64,000 bases of DNA from Campylobacter helveticus (GTDB taxonomy: Bacteria > Campylobacterota > Campylobacteria > Campylobacterales > Campylobacteraceae), in contig NZ_CP020478.1 in NCBI RefSeq assembly GCF_002080395.1, positions 322,886-386,885 on the forward strand, written 5' to 3'. The stretch's first letter is position 1. The number at the start of each line of letters is the position of its first letter. Under the pieces are notes generated by a model. That model had not been told where the DNA came from and did no database searches. It was given only the letters and a program-made list of their open reading frames with translations. This document shows, piece by piece, positions 40,060-48,723 of the stretch. Made by a program: the position numbers and the translations under genes.

Positions 40060-42771
40060 ATGAAACAAGATTGTATTTTAGTGTTAGATTTTGGGTCGCA
40101 ATATACGCAATTAATTGCTAGAAGATTACGAGAATTTGGGATATATGCAGAGATTGTGCCTTATTTTGAAAGTCTAGATTCTATCAAGAGTAAAAATCCT
40201 AAAGGCATAATCCTAAGTGGCGGACCAGCAAGTGTATATGAAGAGGGTGCTTATAAGCCTGATGATGGCGTATTTTCGCTTGGTGTGCCTGTGCTTGGAA
40301 TCTGCTATGGTATGCAGTATATCGCGCATTTTTTTGGCGGCAAGGTCGTAAGGGCGCAGGCGCAGGAATTTGGCAAGGCGGTGCTAGAGCTTGTGGAATC
40401 GTCATTGCGAGCAGACGAAACAAGCACGACAATCCAACCTTCTTTTGACACAAGCGAACTTAAATTTGTAAGCTTTAGCGAAAAAGAACTTGAAGATGTG
40501 CAGGGTGCGTTGGTGGATTTATGGGAAGATTCTGTTAGGGCGAGTCATCATTTTTTAAGTGAAGAGGATATTTCTGAAATTCGCGTTGAGGTTGAGGGTG
40601 CGTTTTATCAAGTGGCAAATTTGCTTGTGGCAACTTATGAAAATGATTTTGTCGGTTTTATCGGGGTTCAAGATGATGAAATTCCTATGCTTTTTGTGAG
40701 TCCAAAATATTTTAATTTTGGTATCGGAAAGGCGTTAATGCTTGAAGCTTTAGAGCGTTATTTAAAGGGTTTTGACGCTATTAGGCTAGATTGTAATGAG
40801 CAAAATCCTAATGCGCTAATATTTTATCAAAAGCTAGGTTTTTCTCAAGTAGCACGCAGTGAGAAAGATAGTGCTGGGCGCGATTTTCCTATTTTGCATT
40901 TGAGCGTAAGGCGTGAAATTCTTTTGCAAACACTTAAAAATCCTAGTCAAAAAAGCGTGAAATTTCAAGCTTCTAACAAGCTTTTTGCGGGAGTGAAGCA
41001 AGATTCTATCGTCTGGATGAGCCACGCTGATAAAGTAGAGCAGATTCCGCAGGGCTTTGTGGAGCTAGCTAAAAGTGGGAATACGCATTACTGTGCGATA
41101 GCGGATTTCACGCGCCAAATTTATGCGTTGCAATTTCACCCTGAAGTCGTGCATAGCGAGTGTGGCGGGGAGATTCTAAAAAATTTCGCGCTGCATATTT
41201 GCGGGGCGGATAATAGCTGGAATATGAAAAATTTCGCAGAATTTGAGATAGCCAAACTGCGCGAAAAGGTGCTGGGGAAAGCTTGTGAGAATGGGATGGA
41301 TTTTATATCTGTCTTAGAAACGCCACGCACTTATTTGCGTAAATATTGCCTTGATGATTTAGAGACTTTGCAAAAGATTTTAGATGAGAAAACAATGTAT
41401 GCGTGGGGACACGCTTTTAGTAAGCAAGAATGCAGAGATTGGATAGAGAAGCAACTTGAAGCTTATGAAAAATATGGCTTTGGATTTTGGGCTGTGGTAG
41501 ATAAGGCAAGTGGTGAGATTATCGGCAATGCAGGGCTAAACTATGAGCGTGTAAAACTCGCTGGGACAAATGTCGCGGATTCTCAAAATGCAGAGCGTGA
41601 AATTTTGGAACTTGGCTATATCATCAATCATCGTTTTTGGAAACAAGGCTTAGGGTTTGAAGTGGCGAGTGCGTGTGCGGAATATGCGTTTAGCAAACTT
41701 GGCGCAAAGGAGCTTTATTGCTTGATTAAAGAAGACAATATACCCTCACTCGAACTTACTAAAAAGCTTGGAATGTGTATCGTCGGGAAAATTATAAAGC
41801 ATTACAAAGGACAAGAATTAGCACATTTCGTGTTAAAGATGAGTGAGTTGCCACTATTCGCAAAAGATTCTAAGGTTTTGTGTGCGGTGAGTGGCGGGGT
41901 GGATTCTAGTGTCGTAGCCACTCTACTTTACCGCGCCATAGGGGAGAATCTAATCCCTGTGTTTGTGGATACTGGGCTTTTGCGTAAGGGTGAGAGAGAA
42001 GCGGTGGAGCAGATGTTTAGGGAAAATCTAAAAGTGCCTTTGATTGTCGCAGATGCTAGGGAGCTGTTTCTAGGGCGATTAAAGGGCGTAACTGACCCAG
42101 AAAGAAAGCGCAAAATCATTGGTGAAACTTTTATAGAGGTTTTTGAGCGTGAAGCCAAAAAGCACAATACAAAAGGCGAGATTAAGTTCTTAGCCCAAGG
42201 CACACTCTACCCTGATGTCATAGAATCTGTAAGCGTGAAAGGACCAAGCAAAACGATAAAAAGCCATCATAATGTGGGCGGACTGCCTGAGTGGATGAAA
42301 TTTGAACTCATAGAGCCTTTGCGTGAGCTATTTAAGGACGAGGTGCGCGCGCTTGGGCGAGAGCTAGGAATGCCGCAATCTATGCTAATGCGCCATCCTT
42401 TCCCCGGACCCGGGCTTGCCATACGCATTATGGGAGAGGTCAATAGCGCGGATTTGGGGCTTTTGCAAGAGGCGGATTCTATCTTCATAGAGGAGCTGCA
42501 TAAGTGGGGGCTCTATGATAGCGTGTGGCAGGCATTTTGCGTGCTGCTAAATGTGCGGAGCGTGGGGGTAATGGGTGATAACCGCACCTATGATAATACG
42601 ATATGCGTGCGCGCGGTGGAGGCGATGGATGGAATGACGGCGAGCTTCTCGCACCTGCCGCACGAGTTTTTAGAATCTGTGAGCAATAGAATCATCAACG
42701 AAGTGGAGGGCATTAACCGCGTGGTGTATGACATCACAAGCAAACCCCCGGGGACCATTGAGTGGGAATGA
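40060..42771 (+). CDS. guaA: GMP synthase carrying two inserted GNAT acetyltransferase domains
   Basis: A 903-residue protein; ordinary GuaA is about 510. GATase first half: residues 1-110, nucleophile Cys82 in LGICYGMQ. Insert 1: about 111-302, a YjaB-like GNAT (VRASHHFLSEEDI, GIGKALMLEA, NEQNPNALIFYQKLGF). GATase second half: about 303-404 with His360 and Glu362 in FHPEVVH. Insert 2: about 405-600, a RimJ/RimL-like GNAT (LETPRTYLRK, FWKQGLGFEVASACAEYAF). ATP-pyrophosphatase from about 604 with P-loop SGGVDSS (611-617), then the dimerisation domain ending KPPGTIEWE. Removing both inserts leaves a normal-length enzyme with every catalytic residue. I chose ATG 40060 behind AGGTGG. It overlaps the next gene by ATGA. 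Codon habits (GATTCT, GAATCT, GCGCGC) look Helicobacter-like. Confidence 0.9.
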   Translation: MKQDCILVLDFGSQYTQLIARRLREFGIYAEIVPYFESLDSIKSKNPKGIILSGGPASVYEEGAYKPDDGVFSLGVPVLGICYGMQYIAHFFGGKVVRAQAQEFGKAVLELVESSLRADETSTTIQPSFDTSELKFVSFSEKELEDVQGALVDLWEDSVRASHHFLSEEDISEIRVEVEGAFYQVANLLVATYENDFVGFIGVQDDEIPMLFVSPKYFNFGIGKALMLEALERYLKGFDAIRLDCNEQNPNALIFYQKLGFSQVARSEKDSAGRDFPILHLSVRREILLQTLKNPSQKSVKFQASNKLFAGVKQDSIVWMSHADKVEQIPQGFVELAKSGNTHYCAIADFTRQIYALQFHPEVVHSECGGEILKNFALHICGADNSWNMKNFAEFEIAKLREKVLGKACENGMDFISVLETPRTYLRKYCLDDLETLQKILDEKTMYAWGHAFSKQECRDWIEKQLEAYEKYGFGFWAVVDKASGEIIGNAGLNYERVKLAGTNVADSQNAEREILELGYIINHRFWKQGLGFEVASACAEYAFSKLGAKELYCLIKEDNIPSLELTKKLGMCIVGKIIKHYKGQELAHFVLKMSELPLFAKDSKVLCAVSGGVDSSVVATLLYRAIGENLIPVFVDTGLLRKGEREAVEQMFRENLKVPLIVADARELFLGRLKGVTDPERKRKIIGETFIEVFEREAKKHNTKGEIKFLAQGTLYPDVIESVSVKGPSKTIKSHHNVGGLPEWMKFELIEPLRELFKDEVRALGRELGMPQSMLMRHPFPGPGLAIRIMGEVNSADLGLLQEADSIFIEELHKWGLYDSVWQAFCVLLNVRSVGVMGDNRTYDNTICVRAVEAMDGMTASFSHLPHEFLESVSNRIINEVEGINRVVYDITSKPPGTIEWE
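40399..40437 (+). repeat. CGTCATTGCGAGC...CAATCC dispersed-type repeat inside guaA
   Basis: The segment begins TCGTCATTGCGAGCAGACGA and ends ACGACAATCCAA. It has internal dyads (TCGTC/GACGA; ATTG/CAAT) and resembles the widespread CGTCATTGCGAG...GCAATCC family of intergenic palindromic repeats. It is translated in frame as SSLRADETSTTIQ exactly at the junction of the glutaminase domain and the first inserted GNAT domain. Confidence 0.55.
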
Positions 42772-43475
42772 GCATAAACTGTAAAATTTTGAATATGCAA
42801 AAAAGTAAAACGGATTTATTTTTAGAGCTTGCTAAGCCTGATAAAAAAGGATTTTCAAGGTGGGTAAGTGTAAGCGAATTTGTAGGGGAATATAAAACCT
42901 TGCAGCTTGGCAATGGCGGAAGCTGGTGCAGAGCAAGTAGCAGCTTGGCGAAAAAATATATTTTAGAATTTGATAAATCCCGTACAAGTGGCAATGCTAT
43001 TGATGCGATAAAGTTGCAAGGCTTTAATCCACATAAATCTTTCAATCAAAACATACGAAAAGATATTAAAGATTTTTATAAGTCCCAAAAATGCGTAATG
43101 TTAGGCGTGTGTGGCAAGAGTGAAAATACACACATTGAAATAGACCATAAAGATGGGCGAAAAAATTCTGCATGTGTGAGTGATTTGCAAAATCAAAGCT
43201 TGCAAGATTTTCAGCCTTTGTGTAAGGTGGCAAATGATATTAAGCGTCAAATTTGTAAAACCTGCAAACAAACTAATATCCGCTGGAGTGCAAAAAATAT
43301 TAAGGGTAATCCTTATGATTTTTATGCAGGCGATGAGCATTATACAAAAGAGCTAGGCTGTGTGGGCTGCTATCAATACGACCCTGTGGCATATCGCAAA
43401 GAGAGCGCAAAAAGAATCGCTAAAGAAGCAGCAGATTTTATCGCTCAAAAACTTTATAAAGATGAGATGCGATGA
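42768..43475 (+). CDS. HNH-type type II restriction endonuclease (probable)
   Basis: About 235 residues from ATG 42768, which overlaps the guaA stop; ATG 42795 is an alternative and neither has a strong ribosome-binding site. The core reads THIEIDHKDGRKN (about residues 120-132), a beta-beta-alpha-metal HNH-like site, flanked by Cys pairs (CVMLGVC, ICKTCK, LGCVGC) that would bind zinc. The position directly before an adenine methyltransferase makes a restriction enzyme the best reading. No closer homolog comes to mind, so the recognition site is unknown. It lies co-directional with and coupled to both neighbours. Confidence 0.72.
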   Translation: MSINCKILNMQKSKTDLFLELAKPDKKGFSRWVSVSEFVGEYKTLQLGNGGSWCRASSSLAKKYILEFDKSRTSGNAIDAIKLQGFNPHKSFNQNIRKDIKDFYKSQKCVMLGVCGKSENTHIEIDHKDGRKNSACVSDLQNQSLQDFQPLCKVANDIKRQICKTCKQTNIRWSAKNIKGNPYDFYAGDEHYTKELGCVGCYQYDPVAYRKESAKRIAKEAADFIAQKLYKDEMR

Positions 43476-44503
43476 ACTACATCGGATCAAAATTTAAGCT
43501 ACGCTCATTTTTGCAACAAAGCATAGAATCTACACTCAAAAATCACAATGCTAAACCACTTAAAGATTCTATCTTTTGTGATATGTTTGCAGGCACGGGT
43601 GCAGTAGGCAGAATCTTTAAATCCAAAGTCAAGCAAGTAATCAGCAATGATAAAGAATATTATAGCTTCGTGCTTAATCAAAACTACATCGGCAATCATC
43701 TGCCATTGCCGCGCGCGCAGAATCTGCTAGAGATTCTTAACGATACACGCCTTACCCCCTCAAAAAAAGGCAAGATTTTTACTCACTATGCGCTTGGCTC
43801 TGGGAGTGGGAGGCAGTATTTTAGCGATGAGAATGCGATGAGAATTGATGGGATTTGCTCTAAGATTCTACAATGGCACAAACAAGACTATATTAACCAA
43901 AATGAATACTATTTTCTTTTAGCTTCACTTTTAGAATCTGCCGATAGCGTGGCAAATACGGCTTGTGTGTATGGGGCGTTTTTAAAGAATCTGAAAAAAA
44001 GCGCGCAAAAGCCACTTATTCTAACTCCTGCGACATTTGAATGCAATGAAAATCATCATAAGGTTTTTAATGAAGATTCTCAAAAACTCATCACACAAAT
44101 ACAAGGAGACATACTCTATCTTGACCCACCTTATAACGCTAGAGAGTATGGGGCAAATTATCATTTGCTTAATTCCATTGCGCTCTATGATGATTTTATC
44201 CCGCGTGGTAAAAGTGGGCTTAGGGCGTATGATAAAAGTGCGTATTGTAAAAAGCGCGAAGTAGAATCCGCGCTTACATTTTTGCTTGAAAATGCAAAAT
44301 TTGAGTGGATATTTCTAAGCTATAACGATGAGGGACTTTTAAGCCTAGAGCAAATAGAAAAGCTTATGCGTAAATACGGCACATATTCTTGCGTGGAGCA
44401 AAATTATCAACGCTTTAAGGCAGATTCTGCAAGAATTCAAAAACAAAATCAAACGATAGAGTATTTGCATATTTTGCATAAAAAGTTAGAAAATGCAAAA
44501 TGA
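43472..44503 (+). CDS. D12-class N6-adenine DNA methyltransferase
   Basis: A 343-residue type II methyltransferase. The N-terminus MNYIGSKFKLRSFL is the D12-class opening; the SAM motif is DMFAGTGAVGRIFK (about residues 37-50); the catalytic motif is LYLDPPYNAREYGANYH (about 215-231), DPPY being the adenine-amino signature; GKSGLRAYDKSAYCKK follows. ATGA overlap with the endonuclease couples the pair, an order (nuclease first) that relies on some other control to protect the host on entry. Specificity unknown. Confidence 0.9.
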   Translation: MNYIGSKFKLRSFLQQSIESTLKNHNAKPLKDSIFCDMFAGTGAVGRIFKSKVKQVISNDKEYYSFVLNQNYIGNHLPLPRAQNLLEILNDTRLTPSKKGKIFTHYALGSGSGRQYFSDENAMRIDGICSKILQWHKQDYINQNEYYFLLASLLESADSVANTACVYGAFLKNLKKSAQKPLILTPATFECNENHHKVFNEDSQKLITQIQGDILYLDPPYNAREYGANYHLLNSIALYDDFIPRGKSGLRAYDKSAYCKKREVESALTFLLENAKFEWIFLSYNDEGLLSLEQIEKLMRKYGTYSCVEQNYQRFKADSARIQKQNQTIEYLHILHKKLENAK

Positions 44504-44526
44504 TATAAAGATAAATAAATTTTCGT

Positions 44527-44532
44527 TATAAT
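44527..44532 (+). promoter_or_regulatory. Probable -10 element of the polA-motA-motB unit
   Basis: A perfect TATAAT lies 18 bases before the polA ATG, in the AT-rich gap right after the methyltransferase stop. A very short leader would result. Confidence 0.5.
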
Positions 44533-44550
44533 AAAACAAAAAGGCACATA

Positions 44551-47193
44551 ATGAAAACCTTGACAATCATAGATACATTTGGATTTTTCTTTCGACTTTA
44601 TTATGCTTTGAAAAATTTTACAAGCTCAAAAGGTGAACCAAGTGGTATGGTGAGTGGATTTGCGAATTTTATTTATTCTCTTAAAAATGAATATAAAAGC
44701 GATTACATTATTTTTGCTTTGGATTCTAAGGGCAAAACTTTCCGTAGTGAAATTGACCCAAATTATAAAACAAATCGCACTCCACCCCCACCTGAACTTT
44801 TAGCTCAAATTCCCATTTGTATCGAAATGATAGAAAAAATGGGCTTTGTAAGCATTTCTAGGGAAAATTATGAAGCCGATGACATCATCGCTTCTGTGGT
44901 AAAAAGCTGTAAAGATAAAGATATTTTTGTGCGTATTATTACGCAAGATAAAGATTTATATCAACTTATCAAAGATGAAAAAGTGAGTATTTATAGTCCT
45001 ATTTCCAAAAATGACTATGATGAGGCGGCTTGTTTGGAAAAATATGGGGTAAAGCCCTCGCAAATTAAAGATTTTCTAGCACTTTGCGGAGATAGTGCGG
45101 ATAATATACCGGGCGTTAAAGGCATAGGTGCTAAGGGAGCGAAAACCCTGCTAGATGAATTTGGTAGCATTGAGGCGATTTATGAAAATTTAAGTCTTGT
45201 GCGTAACGAAAGAAGTAAAAAATTGCTTTTGGAGGGCAAAGAAAATGCATTTTTGAGTAAAAAACTTGCCTCTTTGTATGAGGATTTAGAGCTTAAAGAC
45301 TTGATAGAAAAAAGTGTTTATACGCAAGAAGAGCCACTTTTAAAAGTTATCGAGTATTTGGAGCGTTTTGAGTTAAATTCTTTACTTAAAAAGCTTAAAT
45401 TAAATCCTCAAAATCAAAATAAAAATCTAGGCTTTAAAGCCACTTTAATTGTCGATGAAAATATACTTTTTGAGAAGCTTGAAAACCTTGAAAGTGAAAG
45501 CATCATAGCCTTTGATACGGAGACGACGGGACTTGATGTTAAAGAAGCTAAGATAGTGGGTTTTAGTTTTTGTTTAAATGAAAACGAAGCTTTTTATGTG
45601 CCGCTAACGCATAATTATTTGGGAGTGGGGGTTCAAATTTCAATGCAAGCTGCTAAAAAGGCTTTGGAAAAAATTTATTCTCATTTTATCGTTGGACATA
45701 ATTTAAAATATGATTTTGCCATAGTGGAAAATAATTTTTCACTTCCTCCCCCTAAAAAATACGCTGACACAATGATACTTGCGTGGCTTTATAATCCTTC
45801 TTTGCGTGTCAATATGGACGATTTAGCCCTAAGGCTTTTTTCTTATGAGACCTTGCATTTTGAAAGCGTAGTAAAAAAGGGAGAAAATTTTGCTGGTGTT
45901 GAGCTTGAAAAAGCTTGTAAATATGCTGCTGAAGATGCTTATATTACTTTAAGATTTTATTTATATTTCTTAAAAAATTTAGAGCCAGATTTATTAAAAC
46001 TTGCTTTTAAAAGCGAATTTGACTTCATCGAAGTTTTGAGAAAAATGGAGCAAAATGGCATTAAGCTTGATACGCAAAAACTTCGCGAACTAATGCAAAA
46101 TTTCGAAAATGAAATCAAGCTTTTGAGTGAAGAAATTTACACTCTTTGCGATGATAAATTTAATCTTAACTCTCCCAAACAAGTTGGAGATATTCTTTTT
46201 ATTAAACTTGGCTTACCAAGTAGCAAAAAGGGCAAAACAGGTTTTTCTACCGATGAAAAAGTTCTTGAAAGCCTTATAGATAAACACCCTGCGGTGAGTA
46301 AAATTTTATCTTATAGGGAATTAGCTAAACTTTACTCAACTTATTGTGAGCCTTTGCTAAAACTTGCGTTAAAAGATTCAAATTCACGCATTCATTCTAG
46401 TTTTTTACAAACAGGCACTGCCACTGGACGCCTTTCATCAAAAGAGCCAAATTTGCAAAATATCCCAGCTCACGGACAATACGCTAAAAAATATAAATCT
46501 TGTTTTGTGGCGGAGGAGGGTTTTAGTTTTATTAGTCTTGATTATTCTCAAATCGAACTTAGAATGTTGGCACATTTTAGCGAAGATGCAAAGCTTTTAG
46601 AGGCTTTTAAAAATGACGAGGATATACACGCAAGAACGGCGATAATGATTTTTGGTGAAAACAATTATGAAACAAGAAGCATAGCTAAAAGCATTAATTT
46701 TGGACTCATTTATGGTATGGGCTATAAGACTTTAAGCCAAAATTTAAAGATTGAGGCGAGTTTGGCTAAAACTTACATTGAAAAGTATTTTAATAATTTC
46801 ACAAGTATAAAAAGCTTTTTTGAAAAAGTGAAAAATGAGGCAAGACAAAATCATTTTATCAAAACGCTAAGTGGAAGAAAGCGGTATTTTGATTTTGAAA
46901 ATGCTAAACCTATGCAAATAGCAATGTATGAAAGAGAGAGCATTAACTCCATACTGCAAGGCTCTGCGGCTGACATTATCAAACTTGCTATGTTAAAACT
47001 TTGCAAAGATTTGAACGAGGATAAAAGGCTTATTTTACAAATTCACGATGAGTTGATTTTCGAAGTGAAAGATGAATTGTGTGAAAATTTTGAAAAAAGA
47101 GCTAGGGATATTATGGAAAATATAGTAGAATTAAAAGTTAATTTAAAAACAAGTTCAAGTATCGCTAAAAATTGGGGAGCTTTGAAGTCATAA
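44551..47193 (+). CDS. polA: DNA polymerase I
   Basis: An 880-residue polymerase for Okazaki-fragment processing and repair. The 5' nuclease domain starts TIIDTFGFFFRLYYAL and includes CGDSADNIPGVKGIGAKGA. The 3'-5' exonuclease domain keeps its acidic motif AFDTETTGLD (about residue 321) and GHNLKYDF, so proofreading is probably active. The polymerase domain has TGRLSSKEPNLQNIP, DYSQIELRMLAHFS, RSIAKSINFGLIYGMG and QIHDELIFEV. The motA gene follows after 11 bases. Confidence 0.96.
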   Translation: MKTLTIIDTFGFFFRLYYALKNFTSSKGEPSGMVSGFANFIYSLKNEYKSDYIIFALDSKGKTFRSEIDPNYKTNRTPPPPELLAQIPICIEMIEKMGFVSISRENYEADDIIASVVKSCKDKDIFVRIITQDKDLYQLIKDEKVSIYSPISKNDYDEAACLEKYGVKPSQIKDFLALCGDSADNIPGVKGIGAKGAKTLLDEFGSIEAIYENLSLVRNERSKKLLLEGKENAFLSKKLASLYEDLELKDLIEKSVYTQEEPLLKVIEYLERFELNSLLKKLKLNPQNQNKNLGFKATLIVDENILFEKLENLESESIIAFDTETTGLDVKEAKIVGFSFCLNENEAFYVPLTHNYLGVGVQISMQAAKKALEKIYSHFIVGHNLKYDFAIVENNFSLPPPKKYADTMILAWLYNPSLRVNMDDLALRLFSYETLHFESVVKKGENFAGVELEKACKYAAEDAYITLRFYLYFLKNLEPDLLKLAFKSEFDFIEVLRKMEQNGIKLDTQKLRELMQNFENEIKLLSEEIYTLCDDKFNLNSPKQVGDILFIKLGLPSSKKGKTGFSTDEKVLESLIDKHPAVSKILSYRELAKLYSTYCEPLLKLALKDSNSRIHSSFLQTGTATGRLSSKEPNLQNIPAHGQYAKKYKSCFVAEEGFSFISLDYSQIELRMLAHFSEDAKLLEAFKNDEDIHARTAIMIFGENNYETRSIAKSINFGLIYGMGYKTLSQNLKIEASLAKTYIEKYFNNFTSIKSFFEKVKNEARQNHFIKTLSGRKRYFDFENAKPMQIAMYERESINSILQGSAADIIKLAMLKLCKDLNEDKRLILQIHDELIFEVKDELCENFEKRARDIMENIVELKVNLKTSSSIAKNWGALKS

Positions 47194-47204
47194 GGAGAAT
47201 TTGA

Positions 47205-47981
47205 ATGGATTTAACAACCATACTTGGAATGGTATTTGCGGTTACTAGTATCTCTGTTGGGGATATTTTAGAGGGTGGAAACCCTTTGCATGTTTTACAC
47301 TTTTCTTCTTTTCTTATCGTGATGCCAACAGCAGCATTTTGTTCGATGACGGGAACACACAAAAAAATTGTTAAAGCTGCTTATAAAGAGCTAAAAGTTG
47401 TTTTTAAAGGCTCTGGCGTAAATTTGCCAGAACGCATCGCTCAACTCATAGAGTATGCCATTATTGCTCGTAGAGATGGGCTTTTGGCACTGGAATCAAG
47501 AACAAATGAGATAGAAAACGAATTTTTAAAAAACGCAATGATGATGCTAGTGGATGGTAAAAGCTTTGAAGAAATCCACGAAAGTATGGAAATACAAACC
47601 GAGCAGCTTGAAGAACATTATAAAGAATGTGCGGAGTATTGGATAGTTTTTGGGGAAACCTGCCCTACGATGGGACTTGTTGGAGCGGTGTTTGGACTCA
47701 TCCTTGCTTTGAAACTTTTAGATAATCCTCAAGCAATGGCTGCGGGAATTTCTGGTGCTTTTACAGCAACGGTTACGGGGATTTTTGGGGCTTATGCGCT
47801 TTTTGCCCCTTGGGGAAGAAAGATGAAAGCAAATGGAATGGATTTTGTTAAAGAGCAAGTTGTGATTACTGAAGCGATTAAGGGTATAGCTGAAGGGGCT
47901 AATCCTAGAGACTTGGAGGCGAAGCTTTTTAACTTTTTGGGACACGACGATGTGCGTATTTCTCAATTTGACAAAGGTTAA
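47205..47981 (+). CDS. motA: Flagellar stator protein MotA
   Basis: A 258-residue inner-membrane protein of the proton-driven flagellar stator. Four helices: LTTILGMVFAVTSISVGDIL near the N-terminus, LHFSSFLIVMPTAAFC, the pair around TCPTMGLVGAVFGLILAL (about residues 150-167) and AAGISGAFTATVTGIFGAYAL. The cytoplasmic loop holds the charged torque residues around PERIAQLIEYAIIARRDG. AAGGAG precedes ATG 47205; motB follows after 2 bases. Confidence 0.95.
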   Translation: MDLTTILGMVFAVTSISVGDILEGGNPLHVLHFSSFLIVMPTAAFCSMTGTHKKIVKAAYKELKVVFKGSGVNLPERIAQLIEYAIIARRDGLLALESRTNEIENEFLKNAMMMLVDGKSFEEIHESMEIQTEQLEEHYKECAEYWIVFGETCPTMGLVGAVFGLILALKLLDNPQAMAAGISGAFTATVTGIFGAYALFAPWGRKMKANGMDFVKEQVVITEAIKGIAEGANPRDLEAKLFNFLGHDDVRISQFDKG

Positions 47982-47983
47982 GA

Positions 47984-48718
47984 ATGGCTAAAAAACATAA
48001 GTGTCCTGAATGTCCAGCGGGTGAAAAGTGGGCTGTGCCTTACGCGGACTTTTTAAGTCTGCTCTTGGCACTTTTTATCGCACTTTGGGCTATTTCTGAA
48101 ACCAACCCAGCTAAGGTAGAAGCTCTTAAAACGGAATTTGTTAAAATTTTTGACTACACGACAACTCAAGCAGTCAAAACGGAAAGTGAAAATACCGAAA
48201 AACACGCAGGTGCGTCAAGAACACCAAGTGATGAAGTTGAAGCACTTAAAAGACTAACTTTAAGCCAACAAGAAACAATTAGAAAGCTTAAAGCGGCACT
48301 TGACCAGTCAGAAAATCAAATCGCTTTAAATCTTCCCTCACGCGTAGAATTTGCTAAAAATAGTGCTCAAATTGTCTCTGCGGATGTGCAAGATTATCTT
48401 AAGCGTATGGCACAACTTTCTTTAAGTTTGCCACCACAAGCAAAAATTGAAATTCGTGGTTTTACAGACAATAGCGACACTGCTTTGAGAAGTTTTGAGC
48501 TAGGTTATGAAAGAGCTAAGGCGGTAATGAATTTTTTTATCGAGGGTGGAGTTAGTGTAGAAAAACTAAGCATCAAAAGCTATGGATTCAACGAGCCTTT
48601 ACTAAATCATTCTCCAAGCGACCTTGCAAATAATAGGGTTGAAATTTATTTTAAAGTCGATATAGACGATAATAACGCGCAAAAATCTGTGCTAGAACTC
48701 ATTCAAAGGGCTAATTAG
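47984..48718 (+). CDS. motB: Flagellar stator protein MotB
   Basis: A 244-residue stator partner. The single helix [20 protein letters not shown] (about residues 18-37) contains the proton-channel Asp in ADF. After a Glu/Thr-rich plug and linker comes the OmpA-like peptidoglycan-binding domain with [26 protein letters not shown] and [10 protein letters not shown]. Its stop codon overlaps the stop of dnaJ on the other strand. Confidence 0.95.
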   Translation: MAKKHKCPECPAGEKWAVPYADFLSLLLALFIALWAISETNPAKVEALKTEFVKIFDYTTTQAVKTESENTEKHAGASRTPSDEVEALKRLTLSQQETIRKLKAALDQSENQIALNLPSRVEFAKNSAQIVSADVQDYLKRMAQLSLSLPPQAKIEIRGFTDNSDTALRSFELGYERAKAVMNFFIEGGVSVEKLSIKSYGFNEPLLNHSPSDLANNRVEIYFKVDIDDNNAQKSVLELIQRAN

Positions 48719-48723
48719 CCCTT
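48706..48723. terminator. Perfect palindrome over the converging motB/dnaJ stops
   Basis: AAGGGCTAATTAGCCCTT is an 18-base perfect dyad (7-bp stem, AATT loop) that spans the stop codons of both converging genes. It can act as a terminator in both directions, with coding sequence of each gene forming half of the stem. Confidence 0.7.

Larger units (their letters stand above)
40060..44503 (+). other. Probable transferred segment: aberrant guaA plus restriction-modification pair
   Basis: The three genes guaA, endonuclease and methyltransferase overlap by ATGA and share features unlike their neighbours: frequent GATTCT/GAATCT, CGCG and GCGC strings (for example 42345-42365 and 43710-43720), and higher GC in the guaA 3' end. 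Flanking uvrC/lipoprotein and polA return to plain AT-rich Campylobacter usage. No integrase, tRNA or direct repeats mark the ends, so entry by homologous recombination within or next to guaA is likely. A Helicobacter donor is inference. Confidence 0.6.

Noticed and set aside
40060-42771. The extra length of guaA as an intein or a gene fusion error
   Set aside because: The inserts lack the intein N-terminal Cys/Ser and C-terminal His-Asn signatures and carry clear GNAT motifs; the frame is open throughout.
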